Made by a program: the position numbers and the translations under genes. A stretch of DNA of 64,000 bases from Rhodococcus sp. 1168 (lineage in GTDB: Bacteria; Actinomycetota; Actinomycetes; Mycobacteriales; Mycobacteriaceae): NCBI RefSeq assembly GCF_002091955.1, contig NZ_MKKY01000090.1:5001-69000 (forward strand), given 5' to 3'. Shown one piece after another: positions 57,031 through 64,000 of the stretch. Numbering within the stretch: the first letter of the stretch is position 1; every line of letters begins with the position of its first letter. A model generated the notes under the pieces. It saw nothing but the letters and a program-made list of their open reading frames with translations, was not told the origin of the DNA and made no database searches.

Positions 57031-57313
57031 GATTTCTCCTTCGAGCGGCTCCGCCTCGTGATGCCGGTGAGACCCACGAGACATTGACCTGGTCGAGACC
57101 GTTTCAGGATCGTTACGCTTGAATCTGTAACGATTACCGCTCACGGCCGATGGAAAGAAACTACGCTCTCGGCCACCGATGCCGCCAGACGAAATCGAGC
57201 GTTGTGATCAGCGTCACAGCCGCTGCCCAATCCGCCGCTGACTCAGCAACGAATGCTTGCTCCGAACCCGGATTGCAGTACACCACGACCCGACTCGACC
57301 GACAATCGCCAGG

Positions 57314-57319
57314 TAGTAT
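57314..57319 (+). promoter_or_regulatory. -10 element of MFS gene, leaderless start
   Basis: TAGTAT ends 8 nt before the GTG at 57328. No Shine-Dalgarno is seen, and the protein N-terminus fits this GTG, so the mRNA is probably leaderless. Confidence 0.5.
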
Positions 57320-57327
57320 TGGGCTTC

Positions 57328-58518
57328 GTGGTCGATGTCCCCGTTCGCGTATCTCCGCGCATTAAACGGGCACGGGGCGCAACTTTCACGATATTCGCCG
57401 TCAACGGCATTCTCTTCGCCGTCTGGGTCGTGCACATTCCGATGGTCGAACGCCGCACCGGCACCTCGCACGCCACGCTGGGATCGCTGCTGCTGCTTCT
57501 TGCGGTCGGCGCGATCTTCGGAATGCAGGCTTCCGGACGCCTCTCCGACCGCTTCGGCAGTAACCGACTCGTTATGCTTTCGGCTTCGATGTCGGCCGTT
57601 GCATTGATGGGGCCGGCGCTGTCGACCGGCGTCGTCACTCTCGGCGCGTCACTGTTCGTGTTGGGAATGTGCAACGGCGCTCTCGACGTGGCAATGAACG
57701 CTCAAGCAGTCGAGGTCGAGCGCATGTATCCGAGACCGATCATGTCTGCCTTTCACGCCATGTTCTCTTTGGGCGGTGTACTCGGATCAGTGATAGGTGC
57801 CACGACCCTGAAAGCAGAACTTCCGATCGAGGTGTCGACGGGTGGCACCGCGATACTCGGGCTGATCGCCATCGCGTCGTGCAGCTCTTTTCTGCTGCGC
57901 ACGACTCACACGTCGACATCACCGAATCGCGCCGACGGGCCCACTCTCGGCCGGCTATCTCCTCGAGTTCTCGGCCTGGGCGCACTCGCGTTCGCGCTGT
58001 TTCTGTCCGAGGGCGTCGCCAACGACTGGAGCACGTTGCAGGTGAAGGAACATCTCGACACCTCGGACGGGATCGCGGCGCTCGCGTTCGGGTTCTTCGC
58101 ATCGGCGATGACCGTCGGCCGATTCTGCGCCGATCGCATCAGCGCGCGATTCGGCCCGGTCGCCGTAGTTCGCTACGGCAGCCTCGTCGCCGCGGCGGGG
58201 ATGCTCCTTGTGCTCGTGTCCGAGTCGCTACCGCTCACGTTGGCAGGCTGGGCGGCCTTCGGCCTCGGATTGTCAGGGAGCATCCCTCAGATATTCACCA
58301 GCGCAAGCAACCTCGGATCAGGCGCGCCGGCGACGAATATGTCGCGCGTCGTCGGCATGGGTTATGTGGGGTTCCTCGCCGGTCCTGCCGTCATCGGCTG
58401 GTTGTCGCACGTCGTTCCGCTCACGGCCGCGATGGCAGTTCCCTTGACTCTTACCTTGCTGGCGGCCGCAACCGCCGGAACCGTTCGTTCGCCTGACGTC
58501 GGGATAAAGAGCACCTGA
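57328..58518 (+). CDS. MFS transporter
   Basis: The 396-aa protein has ~12 membrane helices and the MFS motif-A-like loop ASGRLSDRFGSNRLVML after helix 2, plus a related loop (CADRISARFGPVAVVRYG) in the second half. The sequence resembles the YbjJ/FucP-like group of small-molecule or sugar permeases (CNGALDVAMNAQAVEVER, FHAMFSLGGVLGSVIGA). The substrate is unknown. GTG 57328 is chosen because of the leaderless promoter and because residues further upstream look non-conserved. Confidence 0.9.
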   Translation: MVDVPVRVSPRIKRARGATFTIFAVNGILFAVWVVHIPMVERRTGTSHATLGSLLLLLAVGAIFGMQASGRLSDRFGSNRLVMLSASMSAVALMGPALSTGVVTLGASLFVLGMCNGALDVAMNAQAVEVERMYPRPIMSAFHAMFSLGGVLGSVIGATTLKAELPIEVSTGGTAILGLIAIASCSSFLLRTTHTSTSPNRADGPTLGRLSPRVLGLGALAFALFLSEGVANDWSTLQVKEHLDTSDGIAALAFGFFASAMTVGRFCADRISARFGPVAVVRYGSLVAAAGMLLVLVSESLPLTLAGWAAFGLGLSGSIPQIFTSASNLGSGAPATNMSRVVGMGYVGFLAGPAVIGWLSHVVPLTAAMAVPLTLTLLAAATAGTVRSPDVGIKST

Positions 58519-58608
58519 ACGGCGTTCACGGCCAATTCACATCGAGCGCTCAGGGTCATGATGCATTGTCGTGGCCATGAATCGTGCAGACCAAGCGGCT
58601 CTGGGCCT

Positions 58609-59313
58609 ATGACCACGAACACCGACAGCATGGAATTTGTCGAACTGAACGACGAGGAATCGAACGAAGAGGAACTGGACGCAGTCTTCCGCCGACGTGG
58701 CACGACTGCGCGAGCAATCGCGGCGGGAGCAGCAGCTCTGATGCTGCTGACCACCCTGGTCGTATTGCCGACACTCGGATTCACCTACCCGCACTCACGC
58801 GTAGTCGTGACCGAACTTGTCGGCCCGTCGGAGAAAGTGCTCCAGTCCTTCGGCATCACACCCGTGCTGATTGCCGTCGCTGCGCTGACGGTCGTCGCAC
58901 TGATTCGCAAACTCCACTACGGAATCGGCGCAGTGATCACACTGACGATCGGTGCTTCGCTGACCACTGCTGCCGTTCGGACATGGGCGGCAGGCTGGGT
59001 TCCTGCCTCCGCGCTCCCCAACGGCTACGTGACAGCGTGCGCAGCACTGATGTGCGCTGCAACCCTCGTTGCCGCCACCCGGCATCTACCGATCGTGTGG
59101 GGCCTCGGAACTGTCGCAGTGTTAGCTGTCGGCAGCGCTGCAATCATCAGCGGAGCGGCGACGATCATCGGCGTCACCACAACCCTGCTGATAGTCGCCG
59201 GATGGTGGGCTGCGGCGTCCGCAGTGATGCTGTACTCACCCGTGGCCGCCCAGAGGGAAGCGCGCAACCCGCTCGACACCGCAGCCATGGCAGTACAGCG
59301 GCGGCTGCGCTGA
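58609..59313 (+). CDS. Hypothetical multi-pass membrane protein
   Basis: I do not recognise the family. The 234-aa protein has an acidic N-terminus (ELNDEESNEEELDAVF) and about six membrane helices (AIAAGAAALMLLTTLVVLPTL, VLIAVAALTVVALI, GIGAVITLTIGASLTTAAV, AACAALMCAATLVAA, WGLGTVAVLAVGSAAIIS, IGVTTTLLIVAGWWAAA) and a short basic tail. It ends at a strong bidirectional terminator. ATG 58609 lacks a clear Shine-Dalgarno. Confidence 0.78.
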   Translation: MTTNTDSMEFVELNDEESNEEELDAVFRRRGTTARAIAAGAAALMLLTTLVVLPTLGFTYPHSRVVVTELVGPSEKVLQSFGITPVLIAVAALTVVALIRKLHYGIGAVITLTIGASLTTAAVRTWAAGWVPASALPNGYVTACAALMCAATLVAATRHLPIVWGLGTVAVLAVGSAAIISGAATIIGVTTTLLIVAGWWAAASAVMLYSPVAAQREARNPLDTAAMAVQRRLR

Positions 59314-59318
59314 ACCGA

Positions 59319-59358
59319 AAAAAACGACCGAGCCTCACTTCGAGGCTCGGTCGTTTTT
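59319..59358. terminator. strong bidirectional intrinsic terminator
   Basis: A perfect 13-bp stem, ACGACCGAGCCTC (59324-59336) with GAGGCTCGGTCGT (59342-59354) and loop ACTTC, is flanked by an A-run on the left and a T-run on the right. It works in both directions for the convergent membrane-protein gene and pntB. Confidence 0.93.
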
Positions 59359-59379
59359 CGGGCTCCAGCTACATGACTG

Positions 59380-60801
59380 CTACAGCGCCTTGAGTTCCTC
59401 GGTCACGTCGGACACCGACTTCTTGGCATCGCCGAAGAGCATCGAGGTGCCCTCGGCGAAGAAGAGCGGATTCTCGATGCCCGCGAATCCGGAGGACATC
59501 GAACGCTTGAGCACGATAACCGACTTGGACTGATCGACGTTCAGAATCGGCATCCCGTAGATCGGAGACGACGGGTCGTTGCGAGCAGCTGGGTTGGTGA
59601 CATCGTTCGCGCCGATCACCAAGGTGACGTCGGTGCGAGAGAACTCGTCGTTGATGTCGTCCATTTCCTTCATCGCGTCGTACTCGACGTCGGCCTCGGC
59701 GAGCAGCACGTTCATGTGTCCCGGCATACGGCCGGCAACAGGATGAATCGCGTACTTGACCTCGACACCCTTCGCTTCGAGCAACTTGGCCATGTCCTTG
59801 ACGGCATGTTGCGCCTGTGCCACTGCGAGTCCGTAACCGGGAACGACGATGACCTGGTTTGCGTATGCCATCTGAATAGCAGCATCGGCAGCCGACGTCG
59901 CCTTCGCGGTGCCACCAGCGGCCCCAGCCGGTCCGGCCGCAGCGTCACCGCCGCCGAACCCGCCGGCAACGATCGCCGGAATGGACCGGTTCATAGCCTT
60001 GGCCATCAAGTTCGTCAGGATCGTGCCCGACGCGCCGACGATCATGCCCGCGACGATCATTGCCGTGTTGTTCAGAGCCAGACCTGCTGCCGCGGCCGAC
60101 AACCCGGTCAGTGCATTGAGCAGCGAGATGACCACCGGCATGTCCGCGCCGCCGATCGGCAGCACCACCGTCAGACCGAGAATGCCTGCCAGCACCAAGA
60201 CTGCGACAATCCACCACTGCGAGACACCTTCACCAGGCGTGGCATTGATTCCGATGACAACCGCTGCGGCAACGGCGCCGATGAGCAGAAGCGCGTTCAT
60301 CGGCTGCTGCAGCTTTCCGATCGTGATCGGGGAGCCCGGCAACGTTTCCTGGAGCTTGAGGAACGCGATGAGCGAACCCCAGAACGAGATGGAACCGATG
60401 ATCGCCGCGAAAAGCGATCCGATGACAATGTGCACCGTCGGCGACTCGCCGTGGTTGAAGTCCGAGAACCCGGAAGTGTCGAGGAACTCTGCCCATGCGA
60501 TCAACGCGACCGTGCCGCCGCCGACACCGTTGAACAGTGCCACCAGCTGAGGCATGCCGGTCATCTTCACTCGGCGTGCGGGCGGAATACCCAGAGCGAC
60601 ACCGACGACGAGGCCGACGATGATCAGGATCCAATTCTCGGTATCCCGAATCGCGATCAGCGTCGCGACGACTGCGATGAACATGCCGACCGCGGCGATC
60701 TGGTTACCGCGAACAGCTGTCTTCGGACCGGTCAGACCCATCAGACCGTAGATGAACATGCCGAAGGCAACGATGTAGAGAATGTTGACGAGATTGTCCA
60801 T
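59380..60801 (-). CDS. pntB: NAD(P) transhydrogenase subunit beta
   Basis: The 473-aa protein has ~8-9 membrane helices and a C-terminal NADP-binding domain III: QVIVVPGYGLAVAQAQHAVKDM, VKYAIHPVAGRMPGHMNVLLAEADV and DVTLVIGANDVTNPAA. It couples proton entry to hydride transfer from NADH to NADP+, supplying NADPH. The start shares TGATG with the end of pntAb. The bidirectional terminator follows 22 bp after the stop. Confidence 0.97.
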   Translation of the reverse strand: MDNLVNILYIVAFGMFIYGLMGLTGPKTAVRGNQIAAVGMFIAVVATLIAIRDTENWILIIVGLVVGVALGIPPARRVKMTGMPQLVALFNGVGGGTVALIAWAEFLDTSGFSDFNHGESPTVHIVIGSLFAAIIGSISFWGSLIAFLKLQETLPGSPITIGKLQQPMNALLLIGAVAAAVVIGINATPGEGVSQWWIVAVLVLAGILGLTVVLPIGGADMPVVISLLNALTGLSAAAAGLALNNTAMIVAGMIVGASGTILTNLMAKAMNRSIPAIVAGGFGGGDAAAGPAGAAGGTAKATSAADAAIQMAYANQVIVVPGYGLAVAQAQHAVKDMAKLLEAKGVEVKYAIHPVAGRMPGHMNVLLAEADVEYDAMKEMDDINDEFSRTDVTLVIGANDVTNPAARNDPSSPIYGMPILNVDQSKSVIVLKRSMSSGFAGIENPLFFAEGTSMLFGDAKKSVSDVTEELKAL

Positions 60802-61139
60802 CAGGAGTCAGCACCCTTCTCGACGGATCCAGGGGCAACTGCGGCGGGCACAGGCTTGGACTTGAACATGCTGAGCATGCGATCGGTGACGACGAATCCG
60901 CCGATCACGTTAATAGTTCCGAACACCAGGGCGACGAACAGGATGATCTGCAGACCGATCGAGGGATCCTCGACCTTGCCCAGCACGACCAGTGCGCCGA
61001 GCACAACGATGCCGTGGATGGCGTTGGTGCCGGACATGAGCGGGGTGTGCAAGGTGTTGGGCACCTTGGAGATCACCGCGAAGCCCACGAACCCGGACAA
61101 CACCAGGATCGCGATATTCGCCAACAGCGGGGTGTACAT
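60801..61139 (-). CDS. pntAb: NAD(P) transhydrogenase subunit alpha, membrane part
   Basis: The 112-aa protein is the membrane segment of the alpha subunit as a separate chain: IAILVLSGFVGFAVISKVPN, PLMSGTNAIHGIVVLGALVVLG and IILFVALVFGTINVIGGFVVTDRML. Split alpha (pntAa + pntAb) is normal in mycobacteria and Rhodospirillum, unlike the fused E. coli PntA. TGATG overlaps on both sides couple translation with its partners. Confidence 0.96.
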   Translation of the reverse strand: MYTPLLANIAILVLSGFVGFAVISKVPNTLHTPLMSGTNAIHGIVVLGALVVLGKVEDPSIGLQIILFVALVFGTINVIGGFVVTDRMLSMFKSKPVPAAVAPGSVEKGADS

Positions 61140-62293
61140 CAGTTCTCCTTCTCACGTGTCACGCATGCACCGGCGAGGACCTCGTCCGAAAAATCGGGAG
61201 CGAGGCTGCCGTCGACGAGCATGAGTTCGAGCAACGCCGAAATATTTTTCGAGTACAGCTCGCTTGCGTGCTCGGGCATGGTGGCAGGCAGGTTCAACGG
61301 CGAGGCGATGGTGACGGCGTGCTTGACGACTGTCTGACCGGGCTCGGTCAGCTCGCAGTTTCCGCCGGTCTCACCGGCAAGGTCGACCACGACGCTTCCG
61401 GGCTTCATGCCCTCGACGGCCGCGGCCGTCACCAGACGAGGCGCCGGTCGCCCGGGCACCAACGCGGTGGTGATGACGACATCGAAGCCCTTGATTGCTT
61501 CTTCGAGGGCATCTTGCTGCTGCGTACGCTCCCCCTCGGTCAGTTCGCGGGCGTAACCGCCTTCGCCTGCTGCGTCGATCCCGAGGTCGAGCCACTGAGC
61601 ACCGACCGAGCGAACCTGATCGGCTACCTCGGGACGCACGTCGTACCCGGTGGGGCGACTGCCGAGACGCTTGGCGGTGGCCAAAGCCTGCAAGCCGGCG
61701 ACACCGACACCGAGCACCAAGACCGTTGCCGGCTTGACCGTGCCGGCAGCGGTGGTGAGCATCGGAAAGAATCGGGTCGACTCGGACGCCGCGAGCAGCA
61801 CTGACTTGTAGCCCGCGACATTCGCCTGTGAAGACAATGCGTCCATGACCTGCGCACGAGAGATACGGGGAATCGCCTCGACGGCGAACGCCTGTACGCC
61901 CGCTGCCTTCAGCGCGCCGATACTGTTCTCCGCATTACGCGGTGCCAGGAATCCGATCAACGTCGAGCCCGAAGTCAGCTTCGCGACCTCGGCGTCGGTG
62001 GGCGGTGCGACCTTGACGACGACATCGGCACCCCAAGGGTCCCCGATCGTGGCACCGGCCGAGAGGTACAGCTCGTCCGGAATCAGTGCGCCCAAGCCTG
62101 CGCCGGACTCGACGATCACCTCGACGCCTTTGCCGATCAGCGACGCCACGATCTTCGGAACCAACGCGACGCGACGCTCGCCGTCCAAGGACTCGCGAAC
62201 TACGCCCACTCGCACCGGTTTACCAGTGCTCGTTCCTTCAGCGCTGGTCCCCGGTGTGCTCGGATTGTTCTCAGTGCTCTGCGATGTTTCCAA
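61139..62293 (-). CDS. pntAa: NAD(P) transhydrogenase subunit alpha, NAD-binding part
   Basis: The 384-aa soluble domain I binds NAD(H). Motifs are VGVVRESLDGERRVALVPK (~30-48), GFLAPRNAE, VLVLGVGVAGLQALATAKRLG and VITTALVPGRPAPRLV. The first ~26 residues are Ser/Thr-rich and variable. The start appears to be TTG 62293 with GGAG just upstream; a GTG near residue 28 would shorten it to the conserved core. First gene of the pntAa-pntAb-pntB operon. The 257 bp upstream hold no clear gene. Confidence 0.95.
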   Translation of the reverse strand: METSQSTENNPSTPGTSAEGTSTGKPVRVGVVRESLDGERRVALVPKIVASLIGKGVEVIVESGAGLGALIPDELYLSAGATIGDPWGADVVVKVAPPTDAEVAKLTSGSTLIGFLAPRNAENSIGALKAAGVQAFAVEAIPRISRAQVMDALSSQANVAGYKSVLLAASESTRFFPMLTTAAGTVKPATVLVLGVGVAGLQALATAKRLGSRPTGYDVRPEVADQVRSVGAQWLDLGIDAAGEGGYARELTEGERTQQQDALEEAIKGFDVVITTALVPGRPAPRLVTAAAVEGMKPGSVVVDLAGETGGNCELTEPGQTVVKHAVTIASPLNLPATMPEHASELYSKNISALLELMLVDGSLAPDFSDEVLAGACVTREKEN

Positions 62294-62537
62294 ATCTCCG
62301 ACTTTCGTGAGTTGATTGGCGCCTACGGTTTCGTCGAATGGCTACTGCATCCGCGCGACGAGGAGGCGAATCCATGCGACACGGCACAAGGTTTCTGATG
62401 ATAGCCAGAGTCGATAGATCTCAGGTAACCCACGCCACAGTAAGTTTCGCCCAGAAGCGCCCGCGATGTATCGCGACGTGCGGGTATGCCACCCAACGTG
62501 ATCGACGTCATAGGTGCCCGGCAGGTAGAGGCTCGCC

Positions 62538-62543
62538 TACTGT
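62538..62543 (+). promoter_or_regulatory. -10 element of HIT gene, leaderless start
   Basis: TACTGT fits TAnnnT and ends 7 nt before the ATG at 62551. No Shine-Dalgarno is present, so translation probably starts at the 5' end of the message. Confidence 0.45.
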
Positions 62544-62550
62544 AGACCCA

Positions 62551-62991
62551 ATGATCGAGTGCGTTTTTTGCGGCATCGTCGAAGGCGACTTACCAGCGAC
62601 GATCGTGTTAGAAACAGACGACGTATTGGCGTTTCTGGATACTCGCCCTGTCGCCAGGGGCCACATCGTGGTTGTCCCGAAAGTACACGCAGCTGATCTC
62701 GACTCGTTGGATCCAACACTCGGTGCGGCAGTATTCGCGGCCGGTCATCGACTTTCACGCGCACTTCGACGTTCGGATCTGAATACCGACGGTGCCAATC
62801 TCGTCGTCAACGATGGGCGGGCCGCTTTCCAGACCGTCTTCCACACCCATCTTCATGTCGTTCCCAGGTGGACGGGTGACAAGTTGCGCTTCGCGGGAGG
62901 GTTCGTCTTTCGACGGTTGCGCAAACCGGAGGAGACCGCGGACGCGATCAGGGAGGGCATCGTTCGCTTGTCCCGAGAGGGTCGACCATGA
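62551..62991 (+). CDS. HIT-family nucleotide hydrolase
   Basis: The 146-aa protein begins CVFCGIVEGDLPATIVLETD, has ARGHIVVVPKVHAADL and the histidine triad FHTHLHVVPRW with the H-x-H-x-H core. HIT proteins hydrolyse or transfer nucleotides from substrates such as Ap4A or AMP-amides. Its first Cys pair (CxxC) with a later His may bind zinc. It overlaps the S51 peptidase gene by 4 bp. Confidence 0.94.
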   Translation: MIECVFCGIVEGDLPATIVLETDDVLAFLDTRPVARGHIVVVPKVHAADLDSLDPTLGAAVFAAGHRLSRALRRSDLNTDGANLVVNDGRAAFQTVFHTHLHVVPRWTGDKLRFAGGFVFRRLRKPEETADAIREGIVRLSREGRP

Positions 62992-63626
62992 AAATGTTTT
63001 TGGCGTCGTATCGATTCGGTGATCACGTCGAGAAGTTCCTCGCGTTGACGGGAACGCCGGGACGCGTTGCTGTCATCGCCTCAGCTGCCGACGGATGGCC
63101 GAGCGCCGCCCGCCAGTCGGCAGTCACCACCGAACTACGAGATCTGCGGGCGATCGGATTCGATCCATACGAACTCGACCTCCGTTCGTTCATCGACCGT
63201 CCTGAGCAACTGGCGAAAGAGCTCGATCGTTACGGCACAGTCTGGGTTCGCGGTGGCAACACCTTTGTTCTACGTGCGCAATTGAGCCGCAGCGGCGCGG
63301 ACGGAGCGATCGCACGTCGAGTGCGCGAGGGGACCCTCATATACGGCGGTTACAGCGCGGGCGCGTGTGTCGTGTCGACCACCTTGCGCGGAATCGAGGC
63401 GGCCGACGATCCTGAGGAGGTGTTACCGGCCACCGGTACCGAGGTTGCGTGGAACGGGCTGGGCCTGATCGATTTCGCGATAGTTCCACATTTCGGATCG
63501 ATCCTCGACGACAACGGTTCCGGACCGAAGATGGTCTCGCAGTACCAGCGAGAGAACGTCCCGTACCGGACTCTGACCGACGAGCAGGTCGTCGTGATCG
63601 ACGGCGAACTACCTATTCTTCTTTAA
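62988..63626 (+). CDS. Peptidase S51 family (dipeptidase E-like)
   Basis: The 212-aa protein has the nucleophile elbow YGGYSAGACVVST with the catalytic Ser, VWVRGGNTFVLRAQL upstream, and a His in IVPHFGSILD, as in S51 Asp-dipeptidase/cyanophycinase relatives. It may cleave short Asp-containing peptides. Start ATG 62988 overlaps the HIT stop; the ATG at 62994 is a possible second start. Ends tail to tail with the unknown gene at 63623 (4-bp overlap). Confidence 0.9.
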   Translation: MKMFLASYRFGDHVEKFLALTGTPGRVAVIASAADGWPSAARQSAVTTELRDLRAIGFDPYELDLRSFIDRPEQLAKELDRYGTVWVRGGNTFVLRAQLSRSGADGAIARRVREGTLIYGGYSAGACVVSTTLRGIEAADDPEEVLPATGTEVAWNGLGLIDFAIVPHFGSILDDNGSGPKMVSQYQRENVPYRTLTDEQVVVIDGELPILL

Positions 63627-63934
63627 CCGGACTGGGCGATGGGTGCTAGACGGTCGAGCGACGCCCATGCCATATCGCATCTTTTGCGGGTCATCTCGTC
63701 CGCGTCGACGAGAAGGGTGTCCAGGAGTAACCGAGGTTGTCGCTTCCACGTGCTCTCCACGTGCTCGACGACCGCTCGATCGAAGAGCCCGGATAGTTCG
63801 AGCGCATCGATCCACTCGTGCACGTCGCCACGATGAATCATCTCGATGGTGTCGTAATCGACTCCGCCGCCTTGCAATTCGTACGAGAACATTGCGGCGA
63901 TGAATGTCCAGGACTTGCTGGTGGAATCCATCAT
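63623..63934 (-). CDS. Hypothetical small helical protein (paralogue of gene at 56653)
   Basis: The 103-aa protein shares FSYEL, HEWIDALELSGLFDRAV, TWKRQPRLLLDTLLVDADEM with the protein at 56653-57030, in the same order and spacing. No known family recognised; soluble and helical by composition. ATG 63934 follows GGAGG at 9 nt, with a second ATG right after. It is tail to tail with the S51 gene. Confidence 0.8.
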   Translation of the reverse strand: MMDSTSKSWTFIAAMFSYELQGGGVDYDTIEMIHRGDVHEWIDALELSGLFDRAVVEHVESTWKRQPRLLLDTLLVDADEMTRKRCDMAWASLDRLAPIAQSG

Positions 63935-64000
63935 GTTTCTCACCCTCCTTGGTACCCGGCCGAGTCGCCGAGCAGCTACCACTAGTGGTGGACGCTAGCC

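Noticed and set aside
62323-62511. 62-codon minus-strand frame upstream of pntAa
   Set aside because: Short, no Shine-Dalgarno or conserved pattern, and it probably lies in the promoter region of pntAa.

Overview
The window reads as a chromosomal segment of a high-GC mycolic-acid actinobacterium, most likely Rhodococcus or a close relative. The reasons are the codon and base composition, GTG/TTG starts, leaderless promoters, a MurA carrying Asp in place of the fosfomycin-target Cys, and gene order. The left half keeps, in mirror orientation, the order known from Mycobacterium tuberculosis (argS-lysA-hom-thrC-thrB-rho-rpmE-prfA-prmC-sua5-rfe-atp operon-DUF2550-cobO-murA-rrs), with glyA inserted between sua5 and rfe. 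These assignments come from reading protein motifs and recalled synteny, not from database searches.

Layout. 1-1600: 5' end of a 16S rRNA gene (minus strand) with its leader and two tandem sigma-A-type promoters, downstream of murA. 1634-11993: murA, divergent cobO, DUF2550, the complete F1Fo ATP synthase operon and an AtpI-like membrane protein. 12001-17627: rfe/wecA, glyA, sua5, prmC, prfA and rpmE. 17802-26685: rho with a very long disordered insertion, then the aspartate-family operon argS-lysA-hom-thrC-thrB. 26907-31142: DUF3105 and DUF305 membrane proteins, phosphoketolase and tRNA-Arg(CCG). 32059-40092: a sulfate-activation operon (cysD-cysNC-cysQ) beside an IclR regulator and a divergent DUF1214-SDR-sulfotransferase operon. 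40141-46783: methyltransferase, MarR regulator and a five-gene valine-catabolism operon (mmsA, isobutyryl-CoA dehydrogenase, HIBYL-CoA hydrolase, mmsB, enoyl-CoA hydratase). 46859-50430: SWIM protein plus SNF2 helicase. 50615-53160: quinone oxidoreductase, secreted HNH nuclease, AroE-like protein. 53161-55095: a decayed benE transporter interrupted by sequence with diverged repeats. 55096-63934: thioesterase, APH-like kinase, MFS transporter, membrane protein, pntAa-pntAb-pntB transhydrogenase, HIT protein, S51 peptidase, and two members of a small unknown protein family.

The most interesting system is at 32-40 kb. The PAPS-making and PAP-removing genes (cysD, cysNC, cysQ) and the DUF1214-SDR-sulfotransferase operon have the same two-part promoter. 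Each has a TnnAACnnGTTnnA box (the pattern described for the sterol regulator KstR), then 28-30 bp, then the palindrome GGTnCATATTTGnACC, then the first start codon. The IclR-family gene lies between the two. This suggests one regulon coupling supply of activated sulfate to a dedicated sulfotransferase, possibly acting on a sterol or lipid. CysQ also carries an unusual C-terminal NTF2/SnoaL-like domain.

Other points: atpB seems to start at a CTG codon, the rho promoter is flanked by 10-bp inverted repeats 74 bp apart, and several genes look leaderless.
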